Part shown: positions 1 to 9,952 of the stretch, in pieces
How positions within the stretch are numbered: position 1 is the stretch's first letter
Layout of the letters: every line of letters starts with the position of its first letter
DNA from: Halotalea alkalilenta
GTDB lineage: Bacteria > Pseudomonadota > Gammaproteobacteria > Pseudomonadales > Halomonadaceae
NCBI RefSeq assembly: GCF_001648175.1
Contig: NZ_CP015243.1
Location: 3,596,001-3,660,000, forward strand
Length of the DNA: 64,000 nucleotides
Direction of reading: 5' to 3'
Made by a program: the position numbers and the translations under genes
Notes under the pieces: generated by a model
What the model saw: the letters and a program-made list of their open reading frames with translations, nothing else
What the model was told of the DNA's origin: nothing
The model's database searches: none

Positions 1-952
1 AAGCGGTGAAGTGTTTCTCGGTCGGCCACTGGGTCAGGTCGGTTCCCACTTCACCTATGAGTTGCAGGACGCTGTAGTCCGTATGGGCGGGAAGCACGGT
101 GAGATCATTGCCTCCACACAGAGCCACCAGCATCGGATGCAGGTCATCGATCTGGGGTGCATTGGCACCGCCTCGCTTGTGCGCCTTGGACGGCGGCGAC
201 GTCGGAGGATCGACGTCGATCGAACGGAGCACCGCTTCGATCTGTTGGTCGCAAGCCCTGATCAAACGCTGGTAGTGCTCCCAGCTTTCCAGCGCCTGGC
301 GCAACGCGAACAGATGCTCCTCGGCCCAGGTCCCTTGCAGAGAGGCTTTGATCCGTTCGGCCTTCTGCTGGCGGATCTGCACGTCGCACAAAGCCAGCAG
401 TCGCTCAGGATCGCGTTCACCCTCGAGCATCGACCGGATCACCGCCATGCCGCTGCGGCCCACCAGGTTGCTGATGACATCGTGCAATTTGATGTTCATC
501 CGCTCCAAGGCCTTCTGCAGATGCTGCACATGCCCTGCGGCCAGCGTGATGTGGTCCTGGCGCAGTCGCAGGTAATCCTGCAAGCGCCGGATCTCGGCTG
601 GGGGCACGAAGCCTGCCCGCAAGAGTCCGTGCGCGTGCAACGTCGCTCCCCACTGGCAATCCTTCATATCCGTCTTGCGACCCGGCAGATTGCGGGTGTG
701 CTTACCGTTGACCATCAGCACCTGTAGCTTCGCGGCTTCCAGCACGCTGTACAGAGGCAGCCAGTAGATCCCCGTGGCCTCCATGGCCACCGACTTCACC
801 TTCTGCGACAACAGCCAGTCACGTAGCTCATGCAGCTGTGCCGTGAACGTGCCGAAGACCTTCGGCTCCCCCCCGGCAATCGACACATACATCTGCTCGC
901 TGCCGACATCCACGAAGGCTGCCAATGGATCCAATACCGGTAAGTGGGCCAT
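1..952 (-). CDS. IS110-family transposase, C-terminus beyond the window
   Basis: The frame is open from ATG at 952 to the window edge, giving 317 complete codons. The N-terminal RuvC-like DEDD catalytic domain is recognisable: D15 in FVDVGSEQ, E58 in MEATGIYW, and D95 and D98 in GRKTDMKDCQW. A helical stretch rich in R, Q and H follows (about residues 115-165), as expected for the family linker. The C-terminal Tnp domain with its catalytic serine should lie outside the window. These enzymes act as dimers on DNA and excise and insert the element through a circular intermediate. No stop or frameshift is seen, so the visible part looks intact. The subgroup (IS110 or IS1111) cannot be decided. 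Confidence 0.85.
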   Translation of the reverse strand, partial: MAHLPVLDPLAAFVDVGSEQMYVSIAGGEPKVFGTFTAQLHELRDWLLSQKVKSVAMEATGIYWLPLYSVLEAAKLQVLMVNGKHTRNLPGRKTDMKDCQWGATLHAHGLLRAGFVPPAEIRRLQDYLRLRQDHITLAAGHVQHLQKALERMNIKLHDVISNLVGRSGMAVIRSMLEGERDPERLLALCDVQIRQQKAERIKASLQGTWAEEHLFALRQALESWEHYQRLIRACDQQIEAVLRSIDVDPPTSPPSKAHKRGGANAPQIDDLHPMLVALCGGNDLTVLPAHTDYSVLQLIGEVGTDLTQWPTEKHFTA

Positions 953-1335
953 CTCATAGCTCCTGGGAACGGGTCGATGGAGAAAGGGTTACCGCAAGCC
1001 CGGTCGTGTTCTGGGAAGACAAATCTTTCCAACGGGAAGCCAGGCTCACCATAATGCGCAGCAGCCCACGACCAGAGCCATTCTCACCACCGGGCACCCG
1101 GCACCAAAAGACATGCGGCCACGCTGCTTGCGGCAACACAGCCATGCTACTCGGGTTCAAGGTCCATGCGCAGTGCCATCGCGATGGCACAGGAGGCTCA
1201 CCACGAACGGTGGCTGGGCTGCTCCTCGCCGGCTAACCACGAACGAGCCGGATGTCCTCTCCTAGACACTGGTCAGCCTCGCGCTCTCGGCGCTGCTTTG
1301 GCTGTTCAACCGCTGATCGGGCGGGAGACCGCTGT
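953..1335 (-). other. Noncoding flank between IS110 transposase and rsmJ; candidate bridge-RNA region
   Basis: No convincing gene lies here. The stretch holds an 18-bp perfect palindrome at 1173-1190, a short GC hairpin at 1090-1101, a 6-bp stem with an 11-nt loop at 1229-1251, and a 15-nt direct repeat. In IS110-group elements the noncoding DNA upstream of the transposase encodes the bridge RNA whose loops pair with donor and target. The length and repeated structure fit that role, but I could not fold it or find the element core, so the assignment is inference. Confidence 0.4.
1195..1245. repeat. Pair of 15-nt direct repeats near the IS110 outer end
   Basis: GGCTCACCACGAACG at 1195-1209 recurs as GGCTAACCACGAACG at 1231-1245, with one mismatch and a 36-nt offset. 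Each copy overlaps a small hairpin. Repeats of this sort could be a donor-end sequence and the segment copied in a guide loop, or simply a local duplication. Confidence 0.6.
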
Positions 1336-2091
1336 TCAGCGCAGCGCGCGATGGACGTAGAGGTCGTAGCGACTGTTCTTTTCTTCGACCACGTGCTGCG
1401 GAGCGGGGCCTGCGAGCGAGGCGGCGCCTTTCGGGCGCTTGACCACCACCCGGTGGGTGGCGACATCCAGCGCGGCCTCGAGCAGTCTCGGTGCATCGTC
1501 GTCGGTGTCGGCGAGCTCGCGAAAGAGCCGCATCTCCTTTTTCACCAGCGCGCGTTTGTCGCGATGCGGGAACATCGGGTCGAGATGCACCACCTGGGGA
1601 ACCACACCGCTCGCTGCGACCATTTCGGCCAGCCGTCCGGCGGCGTCGCCATGGCATAGCCGCATCCGTGCGGCGATCGGGGCTACCTCGGCGGATAGCG
1701 CGGCACGATTCAAGCCATCCTCGAGCAGCGCGGCGATCGCGCCGACCCGTTCGATCATCAGCACCTGCGCGCCGAGGCTCGCGAGCACGAAGGCATCGCG
1801 GCCGAGGCCGGCGGTGGCATCGATGATCGAGGGGACGACACCGGGCTTGAAGCCACAGGCGCGAGCGACCAATTGGCCTCGACCACCGCCGAAGCGACGG
1901 CGATGGTCGGCACGCCCGGCGACGAAGTCCACCCGCACCGGGGCGCCGTATTCGGCCTCGCCGCCGGCGAGCTCGAGGCCGTCCGGCGTGAGGCGAAGCG
2001 CGAATCGGGCATCACTTCCGCACGCCAGCCCGTAGCGCGCCGCCAACGCCTCGATCCTCGCCGGGTCCCCTTGCAGCGCAACCAGATTCAA
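1336..2091 (-). CDS. rsmJ: 16S rRNA (guanine(1516)-N(2))-methyltransferase RsmJ
   Basis: This is a 251-residue SAM-dependent methyltransferase that modifies G1516 of 16S rRNA. The SAM-binding signature DATAGLGRD lies at residues 91-99 and the catalytic-type motif DPMFPHR at 171-177, both typical of RsmJ (YhiQ). The start is TTG at 2091, overlapping the tsaB stop as TTGA, so translation is probably coupled. It is the last gene of adk-tsaB-rsmJ. The IS110 element sits just downstream. Length and ends look complete. Confidence 0.9.
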   Translation of the reverse strand: MNLVALQGDPARIEALAARYGLACGSDARFALRLTPDGLELAGGEAEYGAPVRVDFVAGRADHRRRFGGGRGQLVARACGFKPGVVPSIIDATAGLGRDAFVLASLGAQVLMIERVGAIAALLEDGLNRAALSAEVAPIAARMRLCHGDAAGRLAEMVAASGVVPQVVHLDPMFPHRDKRALVKKEMRLFRELADTDDDAPRLLEAALDVATHRVVVKRPKGAASLAGPAPQHVVEEKNSRYDLYVHRALR

Positions 2092-2819
2092 TCGAGCGGA
2101 CCGCGCTGGGAGCGACTGGCGACTTCGTTGCGCAGATAGACCGGCTGGACCTCGGCAGGCGGACGCGCCAGCCCCAGGAAGTAGCCGCGCGCGGCGATCA
2201 GCGCGATCGCGCGGGCATCGGGCTCGAGAGTGGCCTCGAACCGGGTGATGCGGGCGCGTACCCCGGCGTCGAATGACTCGAGGTGGCCGAATCCCGCGCC
2301 GGCGCCGAAGAAGTCACCGGGCACGGCCGCGGGCAGTCGCAGCGCGCTGGGTTCGATGACCTGCTCACCATCGAGACCTACCGCCTGGATCCAACCGGCT
2401 TCACGCTCGATGCGAAAAGCCCCGGTGTAGAGTTCGCCCATTCGCGCGTCCAATGCCGCCAGCACCAGTTCGGTGCCGTGGCGCAGGTATGCATCGAGCG
2501 CCAGCGCTTCGAGCGTCGAGACCCCGAGTAGCGCTCGCCCGGCGCCGAAGGCCAGGCCCTGGGCCACGCCCGCGGCGATGCGGATGCCGGTGAACGAACC
2601 GGGGCCATGGCCGTAGGCGAGGGCATCGATGCTCGAAAGCGCCACTCCCGCCTCACCCAGAACCGCATCCACCATCGGCAACAGCTTCTGGGTGTGCTGG
2701 CGCGGGGCGATCTCGTAGCGCTGGAACAGTTCGCCCCTGCCGCTGGCATCGCCCCGCCACAGCGCCACCGAACAGGCGCTGGAGGAGGCATCCAGCGCCA
2801 GCAGCAGGTGCTCGCTCAT
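2088..2819 (-). CDS. tsaB: tRNA t6A37 biosynthesis protein TsaB
   Basis: TsaB (YeaZ) is the ASKHA-fold partner of TsaD and TsaE in making N6-threonylcarbamoyladenosine at tRNA position 37. The protein has 243 residues. It opens with [15 protein letters not shown], the usual N-terminal phosphate-binding strand, and carries [13 protein letters not shown], the family hallmark, in the first third. The start is ATG at 2819; a longer frame upstream runs into adk and is basic junk. It begins 8 bases after the adk stop and overlaps rsmJ by TTGA, indicating one transcript. Confidence 0.92.
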   Translation of the reverse strand: MSEHLLLALDASSSACSVALWRGDASGRGELFQRYEIAPRQHTQKLLPMVDAVLGEAGVALSSIDALAYGHGPGSFTGIRIAAGVAQGLAFGAGRALLGVSTLEALALDAYLRHGTELVLAALDARMGELYTGAFRIEREAGWIQAVGLDGEQVIEPSALRLPAAVPGDFFGAGAGFGHLESFDAGVRARITRFEATLEPDARAIALIAARGYFLGLARPPAEVQPVYLRNEVASRSQRGPLD

Positions 2820-2827
2820 CGCTTGCC

Positions 2828-3592
<765 letters not shown>

Positions 3593-3613
3593 TCAAAGCG
3601 GCGCCACGCGCAA

Positions 3614-3643
3614 CGAAAAGCGGCCCACGTGGGCCGCTTTTCG
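3614..3643. terminator. Bidirectional intrinsic terminator between aceF and adk
   Basis: This is a perfect 30-bp palindrome made of two 15-nt arms with no spacer. It has an A-tract on the left arm and a T-tract on the right, so it makes a GC-rich hairpin with a U-run in either direction. It lies just past the aceF stop on the minus strand and should end the aceEF transcript before adk. Confidence 0.85.
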
Positions 3644-3737
3644 CTAGGTTGTCGGTGCTGCACTGACCCGACTATACCGCTTGCCTCGATTCGACGCGAC
3701 CCCGGCTGAGTGCCAGAATGCCGCATCTACGCTCGCT

Positions 3738-5723
3738 TCAGAGCACCAATCGACGAATGTCTGAGAGCAGCTCGGCAAGGAACGCGGTGAAACGCGCAGC
3801 GTCCGCGCCGTTGAGCGCCCGGTGGTCGTAGGAAAGGCACAGCGGCAGCATCAGCCGAGGCTGGAAGGCCTTGCCGTCCCACACGGGCTTCATCTGCGCT
3901 TTCGACACCCCAAGGATCGCGACTTCGGGCGCATTGACGATCGGCGTGAAGGCGGTACCACCGATCGAGCCCAGACTCGAGATGGTGAAGCAGCCGCCAG
4001 TCATCTCCTCGCGCTTGAGCTTCTTGTCCAGGGTACGCTTGGCCAGATCGGCGAATTCCACCGCGATCTCGAGCACGCTCTTCTTGTCCGCATCGCGCAG
4101 CACCGGCACCATCAGCCCGTCGGGCGTATCGACCGCGACACCGATATGGACGTACTTCTTCCATACCAGCTTGTCGCCATCGGGATGCAGCGAGACGTTG
4201 AACTGCGGGAAGCGTTTCAACGCATAGGCACTGGCCTTGATCATGAATGGCAGCGGGGTCAGCTTGGCTCCCTGCTTCGCCGCCTCCTCCTTCATGCTCT
4301 TGCGGAACGCCTCGAGCTCGGTGATATCGGCCTCGTCGAACTGGGTCACGTGGGGCACGTTCAGCCAGCTGCGATGCAGATTGGTCGCACCTGCCTTGAG
4401 CAGACGACCCATCGGCTTCTCCTCGACCTCACCGAACTGGCTGAAGTCGACCGCCGGAATCGGCGGAATGCCAGCCCCCGCGGCGGGTGCGGCGGCGGCG
4501 GCCGGTTTAGCGGCACCAGCCTGGCTCATCAACTGCTTGACGTAGGCGTGGACGTCCTCCTTGAGGATTCGCTCACGCGGACCGCTGCCCTTGACCTGCT
4601 CGAGCGCCACGCCAAGCTCGCGGGCGAGTTGCCGGACCGCGGGTCCCGCATGGACGACCGGCTTTGCCTCGCGCTGCTCGGCGCTGAGCGACTCGGTGCT
4701 CGGCTCGCGGGCGACGGCTGGCGCGGCTTCGGGCTGTGTGGCCTTGCCTGGCTCTGCCTTGCTGGGCTGTGCCTTGGGCGCCGGCTTGGCCGCGCCGGCC
4801 ACCTCGATGTAGCCGATCAGGTCGCCCTGCTTGAGCGCATCGCCCTCCTTGACCGCGACCTCGACGACCTTGCCCTTGAACGGACTCGGTACGTCCATCG
4901 AGGCCTTGTCCGACTCGAGCGTCAGCAGCGTGCCCTCGGCCTCGATCTCGTCACCGACCTTGATCGCCACCTCGATCACCGGCACTGCGTCGTCGCTGCC
5001 GATGTCGGGCACCCGCAGCTCCTTGCGCTCCGGCTCACCGCTGGCCGCCGCGGCCGATTCAGGCTCTGCTTCGGTCTCGGCGCTTTCGCTCGACGCCTGC
5101 GCCTTGGCGGGCGCCTCTTCGGCCGGCTCGGCGGCACCTTCGCCTGCGATCTCCATCCGTCCGATCACATCGCCGGTGGAGACACTGTCGCCTTCCTTCA
5201 CGCTGAGCTCGATGATCTTGCCCTTGTGCGGGCTCGGCACATCCATCGAGGCCTTGTCGGACTCGAGGGTGATCAGCGCATCCTCCGCTTCGACCTGGTC
5301 ACCGGCCTTAACCGCCACTTCGATGATCTCGACCGCGCCCTCACCGATGTCGGGCACCTTGATCTCGACTTCGCGAGAACCGCTCCCCTGTGAGGCGGAG
5401 GCCGACGGCTGCTCGCGCGCCGGCTCCTCGGCCTTCGGCTCGGCGGCGGCTTCGGCCTTCGCGGGCGCCTCGATCTCGTCGCCGCCCTCGAGCTCGAGCT
5501 CGACGATTTCGTCACCGAAGGAAACCTTGTCGCCCTCTTTGACCAGCACGCGCTTGACCTTGCCTGCCTTGGGCGACGGGATGTCCATGGAGGCCTTGTC
5601 GGACTCCAGCACGATCAGAGTGTCTTCGGCAGCGATCTGGTCGCCTTCCTTGACGGAGATCTCGATGATCTCGACGCCCTCGCTGTCCCCGATGTCGGGG
5701 AGCTTGATGATTTCGCTACTCAA
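3738..5723 (-). CDS. aceF: Pyruvate dehydrogenase E2, dihydrolipoamide acetyltransferase, three lipoyl domains
   Basis: This is the core of the pyruvate dehydrogenase complex, transferring acetyl from lipoyl to CoA. Three N-terminal lipoyl domains carry the lipoylated lysine in ESDKASMD (about K43, K157 and K273), joined by Ala/Pro/Glu linkers. A subunit-binding domain (from HAGPAVRQLAREL) and the catalytic domain follow. The active-site motif reads DHRALNGADAARF, with Asn where E. coli has Asp, as in some pseudomonad enzymes. I choose TTG at 5723: it gives the family start MSSEIIKLPDIG and has GAGAGGAG eight bases upstream. A GTG at 5774 would add 17 residues. The length is 661 residues. It follows aceE on the same transcript. 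Confidence 0.95.
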   Translation of the reverse strand: MSSEIIKLPDIGDSEGVEIIEISVKEGDQIAAEDTLIVLESDKASMDIPSPKAGKVKRVLVKEGDKVSFGDEIVELELEGGDEIEAPAKAEAAAEPKAEEPAREQPSASASQGSGSREVEIKVPDIGEGAVEIIEVAVKAGDQVEAEDALITLESDKASMDVPSPHKGKIIELSVKEGDSVSTGDVIGRMEIAGEGAAEPAEEAPAKAQASSESAETEAEPESAAAASGEPERKELRVPDIGSDDAVPVIEVAIKVGDEIEAEGTLLTLESDKASMDVPSPFKGKVVEVAVKEGDALKQGDLIGYIEVAGAAKPAPKAQPSKAEPGKATQPEAAPAVAREPSTESLSAEQREAKPVVHAGPAVRQLARELGVALEQVKGSGPRERILKEDVHAYVKQLMSQAGAAKPAAAAAPAAGAGIPPIPAVDFSQFGEVEEKPMGRLLKAGATNLHRSWLNVPHVTQFDEADITELEAFRKSMKEEAAKQGAKLTPLPFMIKASAYALKRFPQFNVSLHPDGDKLVWKKYVHIGVAVDTPDGLMVPVLRDADKKSVLEIAVEFADLAKRTLDKKLKREEMTGGCFTISSLGSIGGTAFTPIVNAPEVAILGVSKAQMKPVWDGKAFQPRLMLPLCLSYDHRALNGADAARFTAFLAELLSDIRRLVL

Positions 5724-5800
5724 GTTCGCGCTCCTCTCACCACGCCAGTATCTGGAAACCCCGCGCGGACGCACCGCGCCGGGGTCTGTTCGGTCGCGAC

Positions 5801-8482
5801 TCAGACAGTCAGCGGATTGGCCTTATCGGCGTCGATGCCGTACTTCTCCATCGCCTGCTTGACCACTTTGCGCTCGACCTTGCCCTGGTCGGCCAGCGCC
5901 TTGAGCGCGACGATGGTGACGAAGTAGCGGTCGACTTCGAAGAAGTGGCGCAGCTTCTCACGGGTGTCGGAACGGCCGAAGCCATCGGTACCGAGCACGT
6001 GGTAATCACCCGGAACCCAAGCACGCACCTGGTCGGCGTAGAGCTTGATGTAGTCGGTGCTGGCGATCACTGGCCCTTCGCGTCCTTCCAGACACTGGGT
6101 GATCCAAGGTTTGGCTGGCTCGGCGTCGACGTTGAGGAATGCCTGGCGATCGACCTCCAGCGCTTCGCGACGCAGCTCGTTGAAGCTCGGCACGCTCCAG
6201 ACGTCGGAGGCGACGTTGAAGTCATCGCGCAACAGCTCCGCAGCCGCCTCGACCTCGCGCAGGATGGTGCCCGAACCCAGCAATTGGACCCGTGCCGCCG
6301 GCTTGGCGCCCTTGACCTCGGACAGCCGGTACATGCCACGCACGATGCCTTCCTCGCAGCCTTCCGGCATTTCCGGGTGAACGTAGTTCTCGTTCATCAG
6401 GGTGAGGTAATAGAAGCAGCTTTCCTTGTCCTGGTACATCCGCTTCAGGCCCTCGCGCACGATCACCGCCACCTCATGGGCGTAGGTCGGATCGTAGGTC
6501 CGGCAATTGGGGATGGTCGAGGCGATCACGTGGCTATGGCCATCCTGGTGCTGCAGCCCCTCGCCGTTGAGCGTGGTACGCCCGGCGGTGCCGCCGAGCA
6601 GGAAGCCCCGCGCCTGCATGTCACCGGCCGCCCAGGCCAAATCGCCGATGCGCTGGAAGCCGAACATCGAGTAGTAGATGTAGAACGGCAGCAGCGGCAG
6701 GTCATAGTTGGCATAGGAGGTGGCCGCGGCGATCCACGAGGACATCGCACCGGCCTCGTTGATCCCTTCCTGCAGGATCTGGCCCTTGCGGTCCTCGCGG
6801 TAGTACATGATCTGGCCGGCGTCGCTGGGCTCGTACTTCTGCCCTTCGTTGGCGTAGATCCCGACCTGACGGAACAGCCCCTCCATCCCGAAGGTACGCG
6901 CCTCGTCGGGAATGATCGGCACCACCCGCGAACCCAGCGCCTTGTCCTTGAGCAGACCGTTGAGGATCCGCACGAAGGCCATGGTGGTGGACACTTCACG
7001 GTCGCCCGTTCCCTTGATCTGGCTGGAGAAGATCTTGTCGTCGAGCGTGGGGATCTCAAGCGCCTGGAAGTCGCCGTTGCGCGCAGGCAAATAGCCGTTG
7101 AGCTTGGCCCGGCGCTCGTGGAGATAGCGCATCTCCGGCGTATCTTCCTCAGGACGATAGTACGGCATGCCCTGCTCGAGCGCTTCGTCGCTGACCGGAA
7201 TGTCGAAGCGATCGCGGAACACCTTCAGGGCGTCCGCGTCCATCGACTTGATCTGGTGCGCCTCCATGTCCGCCTCGCCATGGCCACCGCCCATGCCGTA
7301 GCCCTTGACGGTGTGGGCGAGGATCACGGTCGGACGACCATCGGCGTTGTGGAACGCCTCGTGGTAGGCCGCATAGACCTTCTGCGGATCGTGGCCGCCG
7401 CGGTTGAGCTGGTAGACGTCCTCGTCGGACATCGACTCGACCATCTTCAGCGTCTGCTCGTACTTGCCGAAGAAATTGTCGCGGGTGTACTTACCGCCCT
7501 GGGCCTTGTAGCTCTGGTACTCGCCATCGACGGTCTCGTCCATGACCTTCTGCAGGTAGCCCTGCTTGTCCATGGCGAACAGCCGATCCCAGAGACCGCC
7601 CCAGACCACCTTGATCACGTTCCAGTCGGCACCGCGGAACATGCCCTCGAGCTCGTCGATGATCCGGCCGTTGCCACGCACCGGCCCGTCGAGGCGCTGG
7701 AGGTTGCAGTTGATCACGAAGATCAGGTTGTCGAGCTTCTCGCGGCGCGCGACGTGGATGGCACCGAGGGTTTCGACCTCGTCGCACTCCCCGTCGCCGA
7801 GGAAGGCCCATACCTTGCGATCGCCCATCGGCTCGAGCCCGCGCGCGTCGAGGTACTTCATCATCCGCGCCTGGTAGATCGCCATCAACGGACCGAGCCC
7901 CATCGACACGGTCGGGAACTGCCAGTAGTCCGGCATCAGGTAGGGGTGCGGGTAGGAGGAGATACCCTTGCCGTCGACTTCCTGGCGGAAGTTGTCGAGC
8001 TGCTCCTCGGTGAGCCGGCCTTCGAGGAAGGAGCGCGCATAGATGCCCGGGGCGATGTGGCCCTGGAAGTAGATCAAGTCGCCCTTGGTCTCGCCATTGC
8101 CACCGCGGAAGAAGTGGTTGAAACCGACCTCGTAGAGCGTACAGCTGGACATGTAGCTGGCCAGGTGGCCGCCGAGGCCCTTGTGCTTCTTGTTGCTGCG
8201 GATGACTTGGGCGACGCTGTTCCAGCGCACCGCCGAACGGATCCGCCGCTCGATGAACATATCGCCGGGCATCTTCGCCTCGCGATGCACCGGGATGGTG
8301 TTGCGATGAGGCGTGTTGACCGAGAAGGCCGGCTGCATGCCGTCGCGACGCATACGGTCCGCCAGTCGGCTCAGCAGGTACCGGGCGCGCTCGTCGCCTT
8401 CACGATCCATGACCGATACCAGGGAATCCAACCACTCCTGGGTTTCGATCGGATCGATATCTTCTCTTGCCTCGAGATTCAT
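5801..8482 (-). CDS. aceE: Pyruvate dehydrogenase E1 component (homodimeric type)
   Basis: This enzyme decarboxylates pyruvate with thiamine diphosphate and acetylates the E2 lipoyl groups, feeding acetyl-CoA to the TCA cycle and, here, possibly the mevalonate pathway. At 893 residues it matches the usual length. The ThDP-binding motif starts at GDGE (residues 229-232) and runs to the Asn-rich NCNLQ near 258-262. PHRNTIPVHRE near residue 58 and the SWIAAATSYAN region are typical of AceE. ATG at 8482 has GGAG about seven bases upstream. It is first in the aceE-aceF operon and has a long leader with a good promoter at 8659-8687. No pdhR or lpd is adjacent. Confidence 0.97.
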   Translation of the reverse strand: MNLEAREDIDPIETQEWLDSLVSVMDREGDERARYLLSRLADRMRRDGMQPAFSVNTPHRNTIPVHREAKMPGDMFIERRIRSAVRWNSVAQVIRSNKKHKGLGGHLASYMSSCTLYEVGFNHFFRGGNGETKGDLIYFQGHIAPGIYARSFLEGRLTEEQLDNFRQEVDGKGISSYPHPYLMPDYWQFPTVSMGLGPLMAIYQARMMKYLDARGLEPMGDRKVWAFLGDGECDEVETLGAIHVARREKLDNLIFVINCNLQRLDGPVRGNGRIIDELEGMFRGADWNVIKVVWGGLWDRLFAMDKQGYLQKVMDETVDGEYQSYKAQGGKYTRDNFFGKYEQTLKMVESMSDEDVYQLNRGGHDPQKVYAAYHEAFHNADGRPTVILAHTVKGYGMGGGHGEADMEAHQIKSMDADALKVFRDRFDIPVSDEALEQGMPYYRPEEDTPEMRYLHERRAKLNGYLPARNGDFQALEIPTLDDKIFSSQIKGTGDREVSTTMAFVRILNGLLKDKALGSRVVPIIPDEARTFGMEGLFRQVGIYANEGQKYEPSDAGQIMYYREDRKGQILQEGINEAGAMSSWIAAATSYANYDLPLLPFYIYYSMFGFQRIGDLAWAAGDMQARGFLLGGTAGRTTLNGEGLQHQDGHSHVIASTIPNCRTYDPTYAHEVAVIVREGLKRMYQDKESCFYYLTLMNENYVHPEMPEGCEEGIVRGMYRLSEVKGAKPAARVQLLGSGTILREVEAAAELLRDDFNVASDVWSVPSFNELRREALEVDRQAFLNVDAEPAKPWITQCLEGREGPVIASTDYIKLYADQVRAWVPGDYHVLGTDGFGRSDTREKLRHFFEVDRYFVTIVALKALADQGKVERKVVKQAMEKYGIDADKANPLTV

Positions 8483-8966
8483 GGACGTCTCCGAATGGGA
8501 AATGAGGGTCTGTCACCGCAGAGCTTCGAGCGGGCGGCGCGCACCTTGGCACGTCGTACGGGAGCGAGCGACAGGGTCACCGGGCGAATGGGCGGGAACC
8601 AGCGTGGCCGGCAGGCCGCGTATCAGAGATAAAGCGCCACGGTAACGAAACGTTCGGAAAGATACCGCAATCCAAAAGGGCTGCCAATTCGGCCATTTGC
8701 GCCCAAGCCGGCGGTTTCACCGGGCCGAATAATGGATATGCATTCCGCAGTGGACGATACGCTCACGCCGGCCTGGTTGGAAAAAAAGCCTGGCTATCGA
8801 GATAAGGATATGCCGCGAATTCGGCAATCTTCGGCGAAAAGGCGAGATGCGCCCGATCCGGGTCGAAATGGCGCTTACCCGCCAAACGGGCAACGCCGGC
8901 CGCTCCGCTCGATCCCGGCGTAAAGATCCGGGCTGACGCGGCGTACCACACTCACCCGCACCGCTT
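8483..8966. other. Intergenic region between ampD and aceE
   Basis: There are 484 bases without a credible gene; the short frames in it lack any recognisable start context or family. It holds the aceE promoter, a locally AT-richer patch at 8640-8720, and a 7-T run on the minus strand near 8781-8787 that may help end ampD transcription, although no strong stem precedes it. Confidence 0.6.
8659..8687 (-). promoter_or_regulatory. Predicted sigma70 promoter of aceEF
   Basis: On the minus strand TTGGCA (8682-8687) and TATCTT (8659-8664) are 17 bases apart, matching consensus at 5/6 and 4/6. Transcription would start near 8652, leaving a leader of about 170 nt. The -35 lies in a small palindrome, GCCAATTCGGC, that could bind a regulator, but no clear PdhR box is seen. 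Confidence 0.5.
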
Positions 8967-9533
8967 TCAACTATGGAAACCACTTCCAATCATCCGGCGA
9001 AACAGCGCCCAATCGAAACTCGGCCCGGGATCATACTTTCGTCTAGGTGCAATCTGCTGATGGCTGAAGATTCGCCCCTCATTGAGCCCCGGATAGGCGG
9101 CGGACAGCGCGGCGAACACGGTCGCGAGCGCACGGTACTGCGCCAGCGTAAACGAGCGCTCGTCACCCTCGAGCTCGATGCCGATCGAAAAGTCGTTGAA
9201 CCGCGAACGCCCCTCCCACTGCGACTGACCGGCGTGCCAGGCGCGACGATCGAAGGCAACGAACTGTACGCACTCGCCATCGCGACGAATCAGCAGGTGA
9301 GCCGAGACCCTGAGCCCCTCGATCCCTGCGAAGTAGGGATGGGCGGCGTGGTCGAGCGTGTTGGTGAACAGCCGCTCGATCTCGTCGCCGCCGAACACCC
9401 CCGGAGGAAGCGAGATCGAGTGCAGCACCAGCGCCGATACCTCGCCCTCGGGCCGCTGGTCCTGGTTCGGCGAGCGGCAGCGCCGCACGCCGCGCAGCCA
9501 GTGCTCCTCGACCGGCCCGATCACCGCCGGCAT
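8967..9533 (-). CDS. ampD: 1,6-anhydro-N-acetylmuramyl-L-alanine amidase AmpD
   Basis: This cytoplasmic zinc amidase removes the peptide from 1,6-anhydroMurNAc during peptidoglycan recycling and so keeps AmpC-type beta-lactamase inducers low. The 188-residue protein has the zinc ligands H38 (LVLHS), H158 (FSHQQIAP) and D168 (KYDPG), with E120 (GIELEG) and K166 at the catalytic positions. There is no signal peptide, as expected for AmpD rather than AmiD. It is a single gene reading away from the GST gene; no ampE follows. Confidence 0.93.
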   Translation of the reverse strand: MPAVIGPVEEHWLRGVRRCRSPNQDQRPEGEVSALVLHSISLPPGVFGGDEIERLFTNTLDHAAHPYFAGIEGLRVSAHLLIRRDGECVQFVAFDRRAWHAGQSQWEGRSRFNDFSIGIELEGDERSFTLAQYRALATVFAALSAAYPGLNEGRIFSHQQIAPRRKYDPGPSFDWALFRRMIGSGFHS

Positions 9534-9952
9534 TCCGCGTACGGCTTAGCCGGGCTCGGACCGATGAGCGGACAAGCGGTGGCGAAAGCGAAGAGAAGCT
9601 GTGTCGACACGGGATGATCCAGTTGCAAAGCTTAGGAAACGTACGCTGAGAAGCGCTGCGACCATCGTCTAGCGTCCAGCCCATCGCGCACGATGTGGAC
9701 ACCACTCTACGCCAATCGGCCCGGTGGACAATCCTTGCGCGGGCACTCGTCCCTGCCTGGCGGGCGCACAGCCTGCATCCGGGCGGGATTCAACAACCTC
9801 CGAAGCGGCGCGAGGGTGCAACGAGCAGTGGTCGATTTCATCTCCTGACCGAACGGCGGCGAGTCGCGTATGATCGATGAACGGGTCCCAGGCGTATCGA
9901 TGCGCCATCGCCCGTCCGTTTTCATTTCGTCTTGTACGCAAAGGAGTCGAGC
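9534..9952. other. Divergent intergenic region between ampD and the GST gene
   Basis: There are 419 bases with no supportable gene. On the plus strand TATGAT at 9869-9874 with CTGACC at 9845-9850 (18-base spacer) is a possible promoter for the GST gene, giving a leader of about 70 nt. Nothing else stands out. Confidence 0.5.

Larger units (their letters stand above)
1..1251 (-). mobile_element. IS110-family insertion sequence, cut by the left window edge
   Basis: The element holds a minus-strand transposase open to the window edge plus about 300 bases of noncoding DNA upstream of its start. IS110 elements lack terminal inverted repeats and use DEDD recombinases guided by a structured RNA from the noncoding end, so the outer boundary cannot be read from repeats. 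I place it near 1251, where a paired repeat and a small hairpin end and before rsmJ finishes at 1336; this boundary is a guess. The insertion lies downstream of rsmJ and breaks no visible gene on this side. Confidence 0.7.

Noticed and set aside
11..727. Plus-strand frame of 238 codons at the left edge
   Set aside because: It is opposite the IS110 transposase, whose DEDD residues and intact frame are clear on the minus strand.
3822..5393. Long plus-strand frame of about 520 codons opposite aceF
   Set aside because: It is the antisense of the repetitive lipoyl-domain region; the translation is Arg/Leu/His-rich with no family features, a usual artefact of high-GC DNA.
5945..8632. Plus-strand frame of about 895 codons opposite aceE
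   Set aside because: Antisense shadow of a well-supported gene; no ribosome-binding site and no recognisable domain.
8483..8966. Possible PdhR operator in the aceE leader
   Set aside because: The small palindrome at the -35 does not match the known PdhR site, and no pdhR gene is adjacent.
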